A DNA stretch of 64,000 bases from Compostibacter hankyongensis (GCF_039541075.1 NZ_BAABFN010000020.1:1-64000), one strand, 5' to 3'. Shown: positions 33,584 through 42,380, numbered from the stretch's first letter. Notes: a model not told the origin generated them from the sequence alone. Program-made: numbers and translations.

Positions 33584-35344
33584 TTAAAAAAGGCTTATCC
33601 CCGCCTGCATACCCCACCATCCCCGGGCATGCCGGGTGATAAAGAGGGAATGAGCGGGAATGATCTTGCTGTAGCCGTCGCCGGGGGGCGTGGCGTCGGG
33701 GAAGAAAACGGAGAAAGCCGGCCCTGCGAACACGGCCACATCGCGGCCCAGCCGCCATTCGAGGGCGGGCTGCAGCCGGGTCAGAAAAGGCATGTTCTTC
33801 CAGGAGCCGGTATAGACGGCCTGCCCGGTAAGCTCGGTGATAAAGGCGAGCCGCGTGCCCAGTGAAAAGGTATTGCCCAGCCCGTAGCCGAATGAAAAAG
33901 CCTTGTTGCGCTGCATATCCGCATTGGCGCCGGCCAGTACAATATTGTAGAGATGTTTGTTTCCCGACTTAAAAGCAAGGTTGATATCCAGCGTCTCATT
34001 CCAGGACAGGGAAAGCCGGCGGTATCCGTTCCGGCTGAGGGTGACGAGCCCGAAGCTGTAGCCGGTAGCGCTGTCCGCAATATTGACGGGCGCTATCTGC
34101 ACACCTTCCTGGTAACGGCTGCGGTTAAAGATGCCGGCAAACTGCAGGCCGCGGCTGCCGCCCAGCGTGATGTTGCCGATACCGGCGCCCCGGAACCCCG
34201 AAAAATCCCCGCTGACGTGGTTGAATACCCCACCCAGCTGGAAACCGCGCGCTCCCCCGCCGACGATATTGAACAGCCCCGCCACCTGTGCAAACTGCAG
34301 GTCCTTTTTGTCGGTATTGAACAACCCGCCAAGCTGGAAGCCATTCACCGCTTCCTTCACCGTGTTGTCCAGGCCGGCCACCTGCACGCCGCTGACCGCG
34401 CTCAGCACCTGGTTCTGCAATCCGCCGAGCTGAAAACCGCGCACGCCGCCGCCCACGGTATTGAACAGCCCCGCTACCTGTACGTACTGCACGTCCTTTT
34501 TATCGACGTTGAACAGCCCGCCCAGCTCAAAACCGTTTACCCCCGCGGTATAGCCGCCCAGTATGTTAAAGGAGAACTTGTTGACCACCTGGGCGCTCAG
34601 CTCGCCATGGGTGCCCAATCCCGGCACAAGGGAATACTGAAAAGGTTTGTCCGCAAAAAAACGGCTGAGGTTGATGTCCTGTACTTTCTGACGGGAGGAA
34701 AGAAAAAAGCGGCCCAGCCGTGTGCCTTCTATCTTGGAGTAGGGGGTGATGGTGACGGGCCGGAGGTAGACAAAGCGCAGCGGGCTGATGGCGATGTCCT
34801 GCCTGAGGTTGCTGCCCGCCGGGAGGGAGAGGACGGTATCGTTGTACCCCATCCGGCTTACCGTCAGCAGCGTATGTGCATGACGGTGCCTGAGCCGCAG
34901 GCGGTAGAAGCCCCGTTCGTCGGTGAGGACGGCAACGAGCTGCCGTTTTTCATAGACGCTCGCCGAGGGTATTTTTTCCCCGGTGGTCTTGTCGGTGACA
35001 TAGCCTGATATCGTATATGCTTCTCCGTTATATACCCGCGGACGGATGATGATGTATCCGCCCGTTTCCCGGTATTCATAATCCTCGCCCAGCAGCCCGT
35101 CCAGCCCCTGCCGTACCGTCTGGTTGTGCAGGTCGATACCGGTGACGCTGTCTCCGGGAAGGCTGTTGCTGTTATACGAAAAATAAAAGCCGCCTTTTTG
35201 CGCCATGGCGGCGAGTATGGTCTTCAGCGGCCGGCCGCTGAGGGTCAGGGATATCTTCCTGCCCAGCAGCTGTTGCGCCCGGAGGGGAAGCGCGAAGCAG
35301 CACAGCCCCGTCAGCAGCAGTATGAGGCGGGGTCTATGCCGCAT
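33584..35344 (-). CDS. STN + CarboxypepD_reg + LA_2272-like repeat surface protein
   Basis: A 586-residue protein: signal peptide (to about 24), STN secretin/TonB N-terminal domain (about 30-101), CarboxypepD_reg-like domain (112-190), about eight GxQxGGLxN repeats (255-425, e.g. GVQVAGLDNTVKEAVNGFQL) and a C-terminal beta-rich segment ending GWWGMQAGISLF. STN domains normally sit on TonB-dependent transducers and contact the FecR anti-sigma; here no plug or 22-strand barrel follows. It lies directly after fecR (18 bp), in the slot usually held by a SusC/FecA-type receptor. It is probably the surface sensor of the system. Confidence 0.78.
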   Translation of the reverse strand: MRHRPRLILLLTGLCCFALPLRAQQLLGRKISLTLSGRPLKTILAAMAQKGGFYFSYNSNSLPGDSVTGIDLHNQTVRQGLDGLLGEDYEYRETGGYIIIRPRVYNGEAYTISGYVTDKTTGEKIPSASVYEKRQLVAVLTDERGFYRLRLRHRHAHTLLTVSRMGYNDTVLSLPAGSNLRQDIAISPLRFVYLRPVTITPYSKIEGTRLGRFFLSSRQKVQDINLSRFFADKPFQYSLVPGLGTHGELSAQVVNKFSFNILGGYTAGVNGFELGGLFNVDKKDVQYVQVAGLFNTVGGGVRGFQLGGLQNQVLSAVSGVQVAGLDNTVKEAVNGFQLGGLFNTDKKDLQFAQVAGLFNIVGGGARGFQLGGVFNHVSGDFSGFRGAGIGNITLGGSRGLQFAGIFNRSRYQEGVQIAPVNIADSATGYSFGLVTLSRNGYRRLSLSWNETLDINLAFKSGNKHLYNIVLAGANADMQRNKAFSFGYGLGNTFSLGTRLAFITELTGQAVYTGSWKNMPFLTRLQPALEWRLGRDVAVFAGPAFSVFFPDATPPGDGYSKIIPAHSLFITRHARGWWGMQAGISLF

Positions 35345-35362
35345 GGATATGGTAGGGGTTGA

Positions 35363-36322
35363 TCATTTCAGCAGGATGCGCGGTCCGTTTTGGGTTATCG
35401 TCACCTGGGGAAAGGTCTGGCTGATAATGGCCAGGATGGTATCCAGAGGCTGGTCCCGGAAGGTGGTGGTGATCGGCAGGGACTTCAGCGCGGGGTTGGC
35501 GATCTCGATCCGGGCGTTGTAAGCTTCATTCAGGGCGGGAACGAGCTCGCCCAGCGGGGTGTTGTTGCAGACAAAGGCGCGGGTCCGGTAATAATTATAC
35601 AGTTCGCCGCGCTGCTCCTGCTTTTGCAGGGCCTGTCCGCCGGATACCCGTACTCTTTCGTGTGCGGCAAGCTGTACGGACTGTTTGCGCCGGCTGACCT
35701 CCACGCGGCCGGTTTCCACGATCACCTCCGTAGCCGCGCCGCTGCTTTTTACATTGAAGGAGGTGCCCAGCACGGTGACGGATACCTCGCCGGCCTGCAC
35801 CAGGAAGGGCCGCCCCTCCGCCCGGGCCACTTCAAAGAAAGCTTCCCCGCTGAGCCGGACCTCGCGGCTGCTTCCCGACAGGCCGGCCGGGTAGCTGATT
35901 TGCGAATGCCGGTTCAGGGTCACCACGCTGCCGTCCGGCAGGGTATCGGTACGGGGTTGTGCGCCCGAGCTGAAGCTCAGCATCTGCGGAACAGGGCGGT
36001 GCAGGAGCCGGTAGAGCAGCCAGCCCCCGGCCAGCACCAGCAGCAGGGTGGCGGCCACCCGGAGCAGCATGCTGCGCCGCAGCAGACGGACAGGCGCCGG
36101 CCGGGAAAAGCGTTGCTGCGCCATGCGGCTGCGGAAGCGCTGCCAGGCTTCTTCCTCATCCGGCGCGCCGGGTACGCTCAGCTGCCGGCTGGTTTCCCAG
36201 ATCAGCCGGAAGTGCTCGAAATAGCGCTGGTGGCCGGCATCGGCACGGATCCATTGCTCCACCTCGCCGCGCTCCGCAGAGGATGCCTCTTCCAGCAGGT
36301 ATTTTACCAGCAGGTCGTCCAT
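35363..36322 (-). CDS. FecR-family anti-sigma factor
   Basis: A 319-residue single-pass membrane protein: cytoplasmic N-terminal sigma-binding region (1-85), one membrane helix (about 90-108, MLLRVAATLLLVLAGGWLL), periplasmic FecR domain (LPDGSVVTLNRHSQISYP; EVRLSGEAFFEVA; FLVQAGEVSVTVLGTSFNV) and a DUF4974-like C-terminal domain (PITTTFRDQPLDTILAIIS). The ATG giving MDDLLVKYLL is chosen over a GTG nine codons earlier. Releases the ECF sigma when the STN partner signals. Confidence 0.9.
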   Translation of the reverse strand: MDDLLVKYLLEEASSAERGEVEQWIRADAGHQRYFEHFRLIWETSRQLSVPGAPDEEEAWQRFRSRMAQQRFSRPAPVRLLRRSMLLRVAATLLLVLAGGWLLYRLLHRPVPQMLSFSSGAQPRTDTLPDGSVVTLNRHSQISYPAGLSGSSREVRLSGEAFFEVARAEGRPFLVQAGEVSVTVLGTSFNVKSSGAATEVIVETGRVEVSRRKQSVQLAAHERVRVSGGQALQKQEQRGELYNYYRTRAFVCNNTPLGELVPALNEAYNARIEIANPALKSLPITTTFRDQPLDTILAIISQTFPQVTITQNGPRILLK

Positions 36323-36381
36323 GGCGTTATGGGTATCTTTTTCCGGCACCGGCTTCGTTTTGTTTGTCCATAGGTTTTATC

Positions 36382-36966
36382 TTAAAGCATCCCTCCCATC
36401 CCGATCAGTCCGAACAGCAGCAGGGGTAAAAAATCCGCCAGCTTCAGCCGCAGCAGCCGGAGGGCTTTTCCCATCTGGTTTTCCACCGTTTTTACGGAAA
36501 TGCCCAGCTTTCCGGCGATCTCCCGGTAGCGCAGCTCCTCAAAACGGCTCATCTGGAAGATGGTACGGCATTGCTCCGGCAGCTCGGCGAGGGCGCGGGC
36601 CAGCTTTTCCTCCAGCTCGCGGAGGCGTGCCCCGCCTGCGGTATTTTCTGTGTGCTGCGCCGCATGATGCCGTACATGGGTGGCATGCGTGGCCTTTACT
36701 TTCTGGTGTTTGAGATAATTCAGGCTTTCGTGATAGACGGCGCGGTACAGGTAAGCGCTTACCGAACCTTGTATGCTGAGCCGGCCGGCGCCTTCCCAGA
36801 GCCGGTAGAAGACCTGCTGCACGATCTCTTCGGCCGTATCGCCGTCCTTCAATATGGAAAAGGCATAGGCATGCAGGGCCTTAAAATGGGCTTTAAAGAC
36901 CTGTTCGAATGCTGCCTCGGTATTCTCGTACGGCAATGCCGCCTTGTCCGTGTCGTATGGTTGCAT
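36382..36966 (-). CDS. ECF-type RNA polymerase sigma factor
   Basis: A 194-residue sigma-70 family ECF factor: region 2 (about 15-80, AEEIVQQVFYRLWE), region 4 (about 118-172, LPEQCRTIFQMSRFEELRYREIA, GISVKTVENQMGKAL). It ends in an unusual hydrophobic tail (PLLLFGLIGMGGML) that could sit in the membrane. The start MQPYDTDK is chosen because a longer frame would begin inside the promoter-like element upstream. First gene of the sigma-fecR-STN operon. Confidence 0.9.
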   Translation of the reverse strand: MQPYDTDKAALPYENTEAAFEQVFKAHFKALHAYAFSILKDGDTAEEIVQQVFYRLWEGAGRLSIQGSVSAYLYRAVYHESLNYLKHQKVKATHATHVRHHAAQHTENTAGGARLRELEEKLARALAELPEQCRTIFQMSRFEELRYREIAGKLGISVKTVENQMGKALRLLRLKLADFLPLLLFGLIGMGGML

Positions 36967-37018
36967 GCGTACGGGCTGATAGATCAGGCCAAAGGTAAGC
37001 GCTTCTGCCAAAACTCCC

Positions 37019-37058
37019 GTTTGGGAGTATGACAATTCACGGGGCGTTTACCCCTATG
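37019..37058 (-). promoter_or_regulatory. ECF-type promoter of the sigma factor gene
   Basis: Minus-strand CATAGGGGTAA - 12 bases - TTGTCATAC - TCCCAAAC; the same bipartite element as at 33532-33571 with a different spacer sequence. Implies autoregulation, with a leader of about 50 nt. Confidence 0.72.
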
Positions 37059-37183
37059 CAAGATCAAAAAATAGGATGCATTGCGCTGTCTTTAGGGTTG
37101 GAGTTCTTTTCCATCAGCTTTCATTTATTTAAAATGCTGTAGATTTACTAACGGATAATGGGTCCTAAAATCGTTCTGGAAAT

Positions 37184-37501
37184 ATGCGTGACCAGGTCAT
37201 CAATAAGGAAATCATATTAAATACCCTGCACCGGCAAAGGAAAGAGCTGGAAAAATATGGCGTACAGCGTATAGGGCTGTTTGGTTCATTTGTACGCGGA
37301 GACGATACTCAGGAGAGCGACATTGACCTTTTGGTGGATTTCAATAAACAACAGAAAAATCTACGTAACCTGGTCTATCTGGGAGATTTTCTTGAAGGTC
37401 TCTTTGATCGTAAGGTTGATCTGGTTACTCCACAGGGCTTAAGTAAATACATAGGACCTCATATTCTGAAAGAAGTTCAGTATGCAGCCTTCCACGCTTG
37501 A
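37184..37501 (+). CDS. mntA: MntA-type minimal nucleotidyltransferase antitoxin
   Basis: A 105-residue nucleotidyltransferase with the MntA signature GSX10DXD: GS at the start of GSFVRGDDTQESDID, then the LLVDF strand. In type VII toxin-antitoxin systems MntA inactivates HepT by adding AMP units to a Tyr near its RNase motif. Overlaps the HEPN gene by 20 bp, the usual order. Solitary MNT/HEPN pairs can also have been domesticated. Confidence 0.87.
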   Translation: MRDQVINKEIILNTLHRQRKELEKYGVQRIGLFGSFVRGDDTQESDIDLLVDFNKQQKNLRNLVYLGDFLEGLFDRKVDLVTPQGLSKYIGPHILKEVQYAAFHA

Positions 37502-37826
37502 GTTATTTCTTCATATCAAAGAGGAAGCCGAATTCTGTTTAAAGCAACTGGCCGATAAAAGCTACGATGCATTTATTAATGACGGCGTTTTGTCTCGGGC
37601 AATCATCAGGAGTTTGGAAATTATTGGTGAGGCAAGCAAACATGTTCCGCCGGATTTTCGCAATAAATATCCCCTGATCGAGTGGAAGGTAATGGCCGGG
37701 ATGCGCGACCGCTTAATTCATCATTATTTCGGAATCGACTACGAAACGGTATATGCTACCGTAAAAGAAGATTTACCTCATCTTAAGGAATGGGTGGATA
37801 TTATATTAGATCAGGAAGCAAAATGA
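37482..37826 (+). CDS. hepT: HepT-like HEPN ribonuclease toxin (DUF86)
   Basis: A 114-residue helical HEPN protein with the catalytic RX4HXY motif intact: RDRLIHHY, the Tyr being the AMPylation site of MntA. Length is typical. Cleaves RNA unless modified by MntA. Translationally coupled to mntA; convergent with the SMP-30-like gene. Confidence 0.87.
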   Translation: MQPSTLELFLHIKEEAEFCLKQLADKSYDAFINDGVLSRAIIRSLEIIGEASKHVPPDFRNKYPLIEWKVMAGMRDRLIHHYFGIDYETVYATVKEDLPHLKEWVDIILDQEAK

Positions 37827-37838
37827 TATCCTGTATGC

Positions 37839-38750
37839 TTAGAAATCCTTGCCCGGGATGTCGGTGCGGAACTGTTCGAGCATCTTGCGGTCCTGGAGGG
37901 TGACGTAGACCGTACGCCCGTCGGGGCCGCCGAAGACGAGGTTGCTGCAGTTCTTCCCTTTCAGCGGTATTTCCCGCAACAGCTTTCCTGCGGGATCAAA
38001 AACGGCGATCACCCCCTTGCCGTAGCGACATACATAGAGGTTGCCCTGCTTGTCGCAGTGCATGCCGTCCAGCCCGAAATCGGAAAAATCGGTAAAAGGC
38101 CGTTTGTTGGAAATGTTGCCCGCGGTGTCGATATCGAACTGCCAGATCCGGCGCTGCGCGCTTTCGTTGACGTACAGGCGCTTTTCATCCGGGCTCAGCT
38201 CCAGCCCGTTGGTGGTGCCCATGCCGGCAGCCAGGCGGGTGGCTTTGCCGTCGACGTCGATGCGCCATAGCTGGCCGGTGCTATCTTTCCAGTTGGGATC
38301 GGAGGCCAGTATCCAGCCCCGGCTGCTGCGGCAGATATCGTTGGGCTGGTTAAAGGCGTCGTTATGGCAGAATACGCTGACCTTTTTATTCCGGTCCACC
38401 TTCAGGATATTGTGCTCCTTGAAGTCGGCCACATACATGTTTCCGGCAGCGTCGAATTTGATGCTGTTGCCGGTGCTGCTGTCGGGCAGGCTGACCCACA
38501 GCAGGCCCTTCCCTTCCGGGGAAACGTAAGCGAGGGTGCCGTCGTGCTGGTAATTGACCACGAAGAGGCTGTCGCGGTACACGGCAGGCCCTTCTATGTT
38601 GGTGCTGAAGGTATTTTCCGCGGTAAGATCGCTGCTCCGGAACAGGGAATCGGCAGCTGCGGCGTCTCCGCCCGCGTCCGCGGTATTCCGGGGTTGGCTG
38701 CCGCAGGCGGCGAGGAGCAGGAAACCGGGGAGCAGGAAATGAAGTTTCAT
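37839..38750 (-). CDS. SMP-30/gluconolactonase-like lipoprotein
   Basis: A 303-residue beta-propeller lipoprotein: lipobox LLAAC (Cys16), then a six-bladed SMP-30/gluconolactonase/LRE-like fold (FNQPNDICRSSRGWI, GTTNGLELSPDEKRLYVNE, GLDGMHCDKQGNLYV, a calcium-site pattern). Likely lactonase or other hydrolase anchored in a membrane; substrate unknown. Confidence 0.85.
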   Translation of the reverse strand: MKLHFLLPGFLLLAACGSQPRNTADAGGDAAAADSLFRSSDLTAENTFSTNIEGPAVYRDSLFVVNYQHDGTLAYVSPEGKGLLWVSLPDSSTGNSIKFDAAGNMYVADFKEHNILKVDRNKKVSVFCHNDAFNQPNDICRSSRGWILASDPNWKDSTGQLWRIDVDGKATRLAAGMGTTNGLELSPDEKRLYVNESAQRRIWQFDIDTAGNISNKRPFTDFSDFGLDGMHCDKQGNLYVCRYGKGVIAVFDPAGKLLREIPLKGKNCSNLVFGGPDGRTVYVTLQDRKMLEQFRTDIPGKDF

Positions 38751-38759
38751 GAGTCGGTA

Positions 38760-40151
38760 TTATGGCTTACGGGTATCCGGATCTTCTTTTTCCGGAGGTC
38801 TTTTTCGCTGGGGCTGGCCCTGGCCGCTGCGTTGGGGCCGTTGCTGGCCCTGCCCCTTTGTGGGGCCCTGTCCCTTTCCGGAGGCCTGCGGCTTGGGCGG
38901 CCTTCCGTCACGGGGCTGCCGGTCGCGACCCTGCGGCTGGCCCTGGCGGTCCCGGTTCTGCGGCTGGCGATCCCGGTCCCGGGCGGGTTTGTCCCCGCTT
39001 TGCGGTTGCCGGTCCCGGCCTTTTTGCTTTTGCTTTTCCCGGCGTTTGCGGCTGTTCCGCTCCAGGGAGCGCAGGCTGATCTGCCCCACCACATCCACAA
39101 AGGCGTGTTCTTCCTCCCCTTCTTTGACCACCACCTCCAGCTCTACCGCTTTCAGCTCTTCGGGCTTTTCGCCCTGCCGGTTCATATTTTGTATTTCCTT
39201 CACCCGCTCGATGGCCAGGGGATAGGATTTGCTGCTGCCCTGATAGGCATACCACATCAGGTTCTTGAAGATATCCCGCTTCTGCAGGTAGATGATGCCG
39301 CCGGCGGTCTCGAGGGTGTCCGCCTCTTCGGGAAAATCCCGCAGCGCATCGAGGTAGGTGTCCAGCTCGTAGTTCAGGCAGCACTTCAGGCGCCCGCATT
39401 GTCCGGAGAGCTTGGACTGGTTGATGGAAAGGTTCTGATAGCGCGCGGCGGTGGTGTTCACCGATTTGAAAGCCGTAAGCCAGGTCGAGCAGCACAGCTC
39501 GCGTCCGCAGGATCCGATGCCGCCCACCTTACCGGCTTCCTGCCGGGCGCCGATCTGGCGCATTTCCACCTTTACCCGGAACTCGCCGGCATATACGCGA
39601 ATCAGCTCCCGGAAATCCACCCGCTCGTCGGCGGTGTAAAAAAAGGTGGCCTTCCGTCCGTCGGCCTGGATCTCTACCTCGGCCAGCTTCATCTCGAGCT
39701 TGAGCTGCCGGGCGATGGCGCGCGACCGGATGAGCGCGTCTTTCTCCCGGGCTTTGCTGGACCGCTGTTTTTCTATATCGCCCTCCGTGGATCTCCGGAG
39801 GATCTTTTTGATATCGGGCGTATCCTGTACGCGATGCTTTTTCATCTGCAGCTTCACCAGCTCGCCCGTGAGGCTTACCTCTCCGACGTCGAAGCCACCC
39901 ACTCCTTCCACGGTGACCGGTTCTCCTTTTTCAAAAAGATGACGGGTGGTATTGCGATAAAAATCCTTCCGGCTACCGTTATTGAAGCTTATTTCTACAA
40001 TATCGTAAGGGACGGCCTGGTCGCTCAGGGGAATATCTGCCAGCCAGTCGAACACGTTCAGCCGGTTACAGCTTCCGCTGCTGCAACCGCCTTTGCTTCC
40101 GCATCCTGCCGGCTTCCCGTCCGCTCCGGTCCCACAACTTCCACATGGCAT
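38760..40151 (-). CDS. PSP1 (YaaT/RicT-like) protein with long basic disordered tail
   Basis: A 463-residue protein. The N-terminus is Cys/Gly-rich (MPCGSCGTGADGKPAGCGSK); the PSP1 C-terminal domain spans about 60-290 with GIGSCGRELCC (about 209-219) and GQCGRLKCCLNYE (about 248-260), cysteines which in RicT-like proteins take part in Fe-S binding with RicA/RicF. After about 350 the chain becomes a tail of over 100 residues made almost entirely of R, Q, G, P, D and K. The PSP1 family affects RNA decay factors in Firmicutes; the tail suggests RNA binding or condensate formation here. The tail is the unusual part. Confidence 0.87.
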   Translation of the reverse strand: MPCGSCGTGADGKPAGCGSKGGCSSGSCNRLNVFDWLADIPLSDQAVPYDIVEISFNNGSRKDFYRNTTRHLFEKGEPVTVEGVGGFDVGEVSLTGELVKLQMKKHRVQDTPDIKKILRRSTEGDIEKQRSSKAREKDALIRSRAIARQLKLEMKLAEVEIQADGRKATFFYTADERVDFRELIRVYAGEFRVKVEMRQIGARQEAGKVGGIGSCGRELCCSTWLTAFKSVNTTAARYQNLSINQSKLSGQCGRLKCCLNYELDTYLDALRDFPEEADTLETAGGIIYLQKRDIFKNLMWYAYQGSSKSYPLAIERVKEIQNMNRQGEKPEELKAVELEVVVKEGEEEHAFVDVVGQISLRSLERNSRKRREKQKQKGRDRQPQSGDKPARDRDRQPQNRDRQGQPQGRDRQPRDGRPPKPQASGKGQGPTKGQGQQRPQRSGQGQPQRKRPPEKEDPDTRKP

Positions 40152-40609
40152 ATCTTTCGTTTATAGCGAATTAAAAGTAAAATAAGCACTACCGCGCCCG
40201 CCGCTTCATCATCTGCCGCCGTACGGCGTTGCCTGCGGGGCTTACGCCGTCGCCGTCGCGGCCTGAACCGCGTGGCGACAAATGCCGCCTTATATGATGT
40301 CAGGCATGCGGGGCCGGGTATCTGCCCGCCGGCCGCCGTAAAACGGGGCCGGGCGATAGCTATCCTGTAAAAATAGCAAAATCCCGCAAGGGAAACGTGC
40401 AAAGTTATGCTTTTTGGGCCAACCGGCGGGGAAACGGGGCCTGGCGGGCCCATCCGCCCGGGTAAAGGCCGCCGGAAGGCAGGGTCGGGGGAGGACGTGG
40501 GGACCCGGGGTTTCCGGTTAAGAAAACCGATCGGGCAGCCGTGGGCCTGTACGGGAAAGCATCGGGGAGGATCCGTTGAAAAACGGGATTATGCCGCCGC
40601 CGCGGGGGC
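40152..40609. other. 458-bp GC-rich gap without recognised gene
   Basis: Lies between the holB stop and the PSP1-protein start, both minus-strand genes. A minus-strand TAACTTTG box (40400-40407) could start a 250-nt leader for the PSP1 gene. Short frames on either strand have low-complexity Arg/Pro composition and no recognisable motif. Nothing else supported. Confidence 0.4.
40400..40407 (-). promoter_or_regulatory. -7 box upstream of PSP1 gene
   Basis: TAACTTTG on the minus strand, about 250 bp before the PSP1 start; could drive a long leader or a small RNA. Confidence 0.35.
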
Positions 40610-41749
40610 CTATACGGGAAGCGGCCGCCGGGAAAAGATATGCTGGAGCCGGATGGAAAGGGCGTGCAGCAGCAGCTTGGCGTTGGCGTTGCGCTCGATA
40701 TGATAGCAGGCGGCGTCCAGCTCGCGGATGATGGCTGCTATCTGAAGCGGGTCGGCCAGCTTGTTGAGCCGGGTGGCAAAGTCGCGCTCGGCCTCCGGCA
40801 GGGACAGCTGCTCCGGGGAAAGAAACTGCAGCCGCAGGGCATGTTCCAGCAGGTTGATAAAATACCGGAGAAACTGTTTTTGCTTTTCCCGGCCGGTCTT
40901 TCCGCTGGCCATGCCTTCTATCCATTGCAGCAGGGCCGGCGCCTGCCCGGGTACCAGCAGGTGGTTCAGCCAGTCCCGCAGCTCCTGCATCCAGTCGCTT
41001 TCCGCATGCTGCGCCAGCTGCAGCGCCTCGCGGTAGCTGCCCCCGGACATGGCGGCGATGCCCGCCGCCCGCGCTTCGCCGAGCTGCAGCCGGCGGACCA
41101 GGGCCGCGGCGATCTCGGCCGGCGCCGGCGCCGGTATCCGCAGCAGCTGGGTGCGGGACAGGATGGTGTTCAGGATCTGCTCCTGCTTTTCGGCGACCAG
41201 GATGAACAGGGTCCGGGGCGGCGGCTCCTCGATCAGCTTGAGCAGCCGGTTGCCGTCTTTGCCCAGGTATTCCGGCCGCCAGAGGATCAGTATCTTATAA
41301 TCGCTCTCAAAGCTTTTCAGGTTCAGCTTGCGGATGATATCCTGGCACTCGTTGGCGGAGATGTTGCCCTGCTTGTTTTCCGCGTTGATGAACTGCAGCC
41401 AGTCGTAGGCGGTGCCGTAGGGATACTGGGAGACAAATTCCCGCCATTCGGCGATATAGTCGGTGCTCAGCGGCTTGTCCCCCGACTTCCGGGGGATGGC
41501 GGGATAGCTGTAGTGGATGTCCGGATGGACGAGCCGGGCCGCTTTTTTGCAGGCATCGCAATGGCCGCAGGCGTCTTCCGTCCCCTTTTCGGTGCAGACC
41601 ATGTATTGCGCAAAGGCCAGCGCCATGGGGAGCCCGCCCGCTCCCTCGGGGGACAGGAAGAGCAGCGCATGGCTCAGGCGGTTCTGCGCCACGGTATGGA
41701 TCAGCTGCTGTGTGACCGCGGTATGGCCGACGATATCGGAAAAAAGCAT
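40610..41749 (-). CDS. holB: DNA polymerase III delta-prime subunit
   Basis: A 379-residue clamp-loader subunit: FSDIVGHTAVTQQL, SHALLFLSPEGAGGLPMALAFA (a P-loop without Lys, as expected for non-ATP-binding delta-prime), zinc cysteines CGHCDACKKA (with Cys about 52), LKLIEEPPPRTLFILVAE and TILSRTQLLRIP (SRC-like motif with Thr in place of Cys). Part of the replisome, opening the beta clamp. The SRC to SRT change is worth noting. Confidence 0.88.
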   Translation of the reverse strand: MLFSDIVGHTAVTQQLIHTVAQNRLSHALLFLSPEGAGGLPMALAFAQYMVCTEKGTEDACGHCDACKKAARLVHPDIHYSYPAIPRKSGDKPLSTDYIAEWREFVSQYPYGTAYDWLQFINAENKQGNISANECQDIIRKLNLKSFESDYKILILWRPEYLGKDGNRLLKLIEEPPPRTLFILVAEKQEQILNTILSRTQLLRIPAPAPAEIAAALVRRLQLGEARAAGIAAMSGGSYREALQLAQHAESDWMQELRDWLNHLLVPGQAPALLQWIEGMASGKTGREKQKQFLRYFINLLEHALRLQFLSPEQLSLPEAERDFATRLNKLADPLQIAAIIRELDAACYHIERNANAKLLLHALSIRLQHIFSRRPLPV

Positions 41750-41820
41750 GGCTATCTGCGCCCTTTCCGGGAAAAGGGCGGGAAAAGTTTACAAGGTAAC
41801 GGGTATCTTCCGGCTGCGGC

Positions 41821-42231
41821 TCAGGCCAGGGTAGCCTCCAGGCCGATCTCGGCGTTCAGCGCCTTGGAGATGGGGCAGTTGTCCTTGGCCTCTTTGGCGC
41901 AGGCGTCGAACTGCTCCTTGGAGATGCCGGGAACGCTGGCCTTCACGCTCAGCTGCGAGGAAGTGATGGCCCCGTTGTCCAGGGTCACGGCGGCGGTCGT
42001 TTCCAGGCTGTCCGGGGTAAAGCCGGCCTCGCCCAGCACAAAGCTCAGCTTCATCGTAAAGCAGCCGGCATGCGCCGCAGCGATCAGCTCTTCGGGGTTG
42101 GTCCCTTTTTCTTCGGTAAAGCGCGTCTTGTACGAATAGGGGGTATTGTTCAGCACTTCGCTCTGTGAGCTCAGCGTTCCTTTTCCTTCTTTTCCGGAGC
42201 CGTTCCAGACGGCGGTGGCAGTTCTTTTCAT
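41821..42231 (-). CDS. osmC: OsmC family peroxiredoxin
   Basis: A 136-residue organic hydroperoxide reductase with both redox cysteines: AAHAGCF (Cys57) and DNCPIS (Cys119), and the conserved NPEELIAAA start of the core helix. Protects from organic hydroperoxides in the cytosol. OsmC and Ohr cannot be fully separated by eye; length and SKAL context favour OsmC. Confidence 0.9.
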   Translation of the reverse strand: MKRTATAVWNGSGKEGKGTLSSQSEVLNNTPYSYKTRFTEEKGTNPEELIAAAHAGCFTMKLSFVLGEAGFTPDSLETTAAVTLDNGAITSSQLSVKASVPGISKEQFDACAKEAKDNCPISKALNAEIGLEATLA

Positions 42232-42380
42232 CGGTTAATATTTGTTTTTTGTAAAGGGTCGGGTAGCGCCCCGGCAGCTCTTGTCGTGCCGGCTTCTTCC
42301 TAAAGCCGGTCTTGTTTTTGACAAAAAATAACCGGCTCATAAAAGTACGTTTTTTTCTGCTTCCGCCCGGAAAACCCCCG

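Noticed and set aside
37019..37035. Longer start for the ECF sigma factor
   Set aside because: Would begin inside the bipartite promoter shared with the repeat-protein gene.
38364..40166. 600-codon antisense frame over the PSP1 and SMP-30 genes
   Set aside because: GC-rich mirror of real genes; low-complexity product without motifs.
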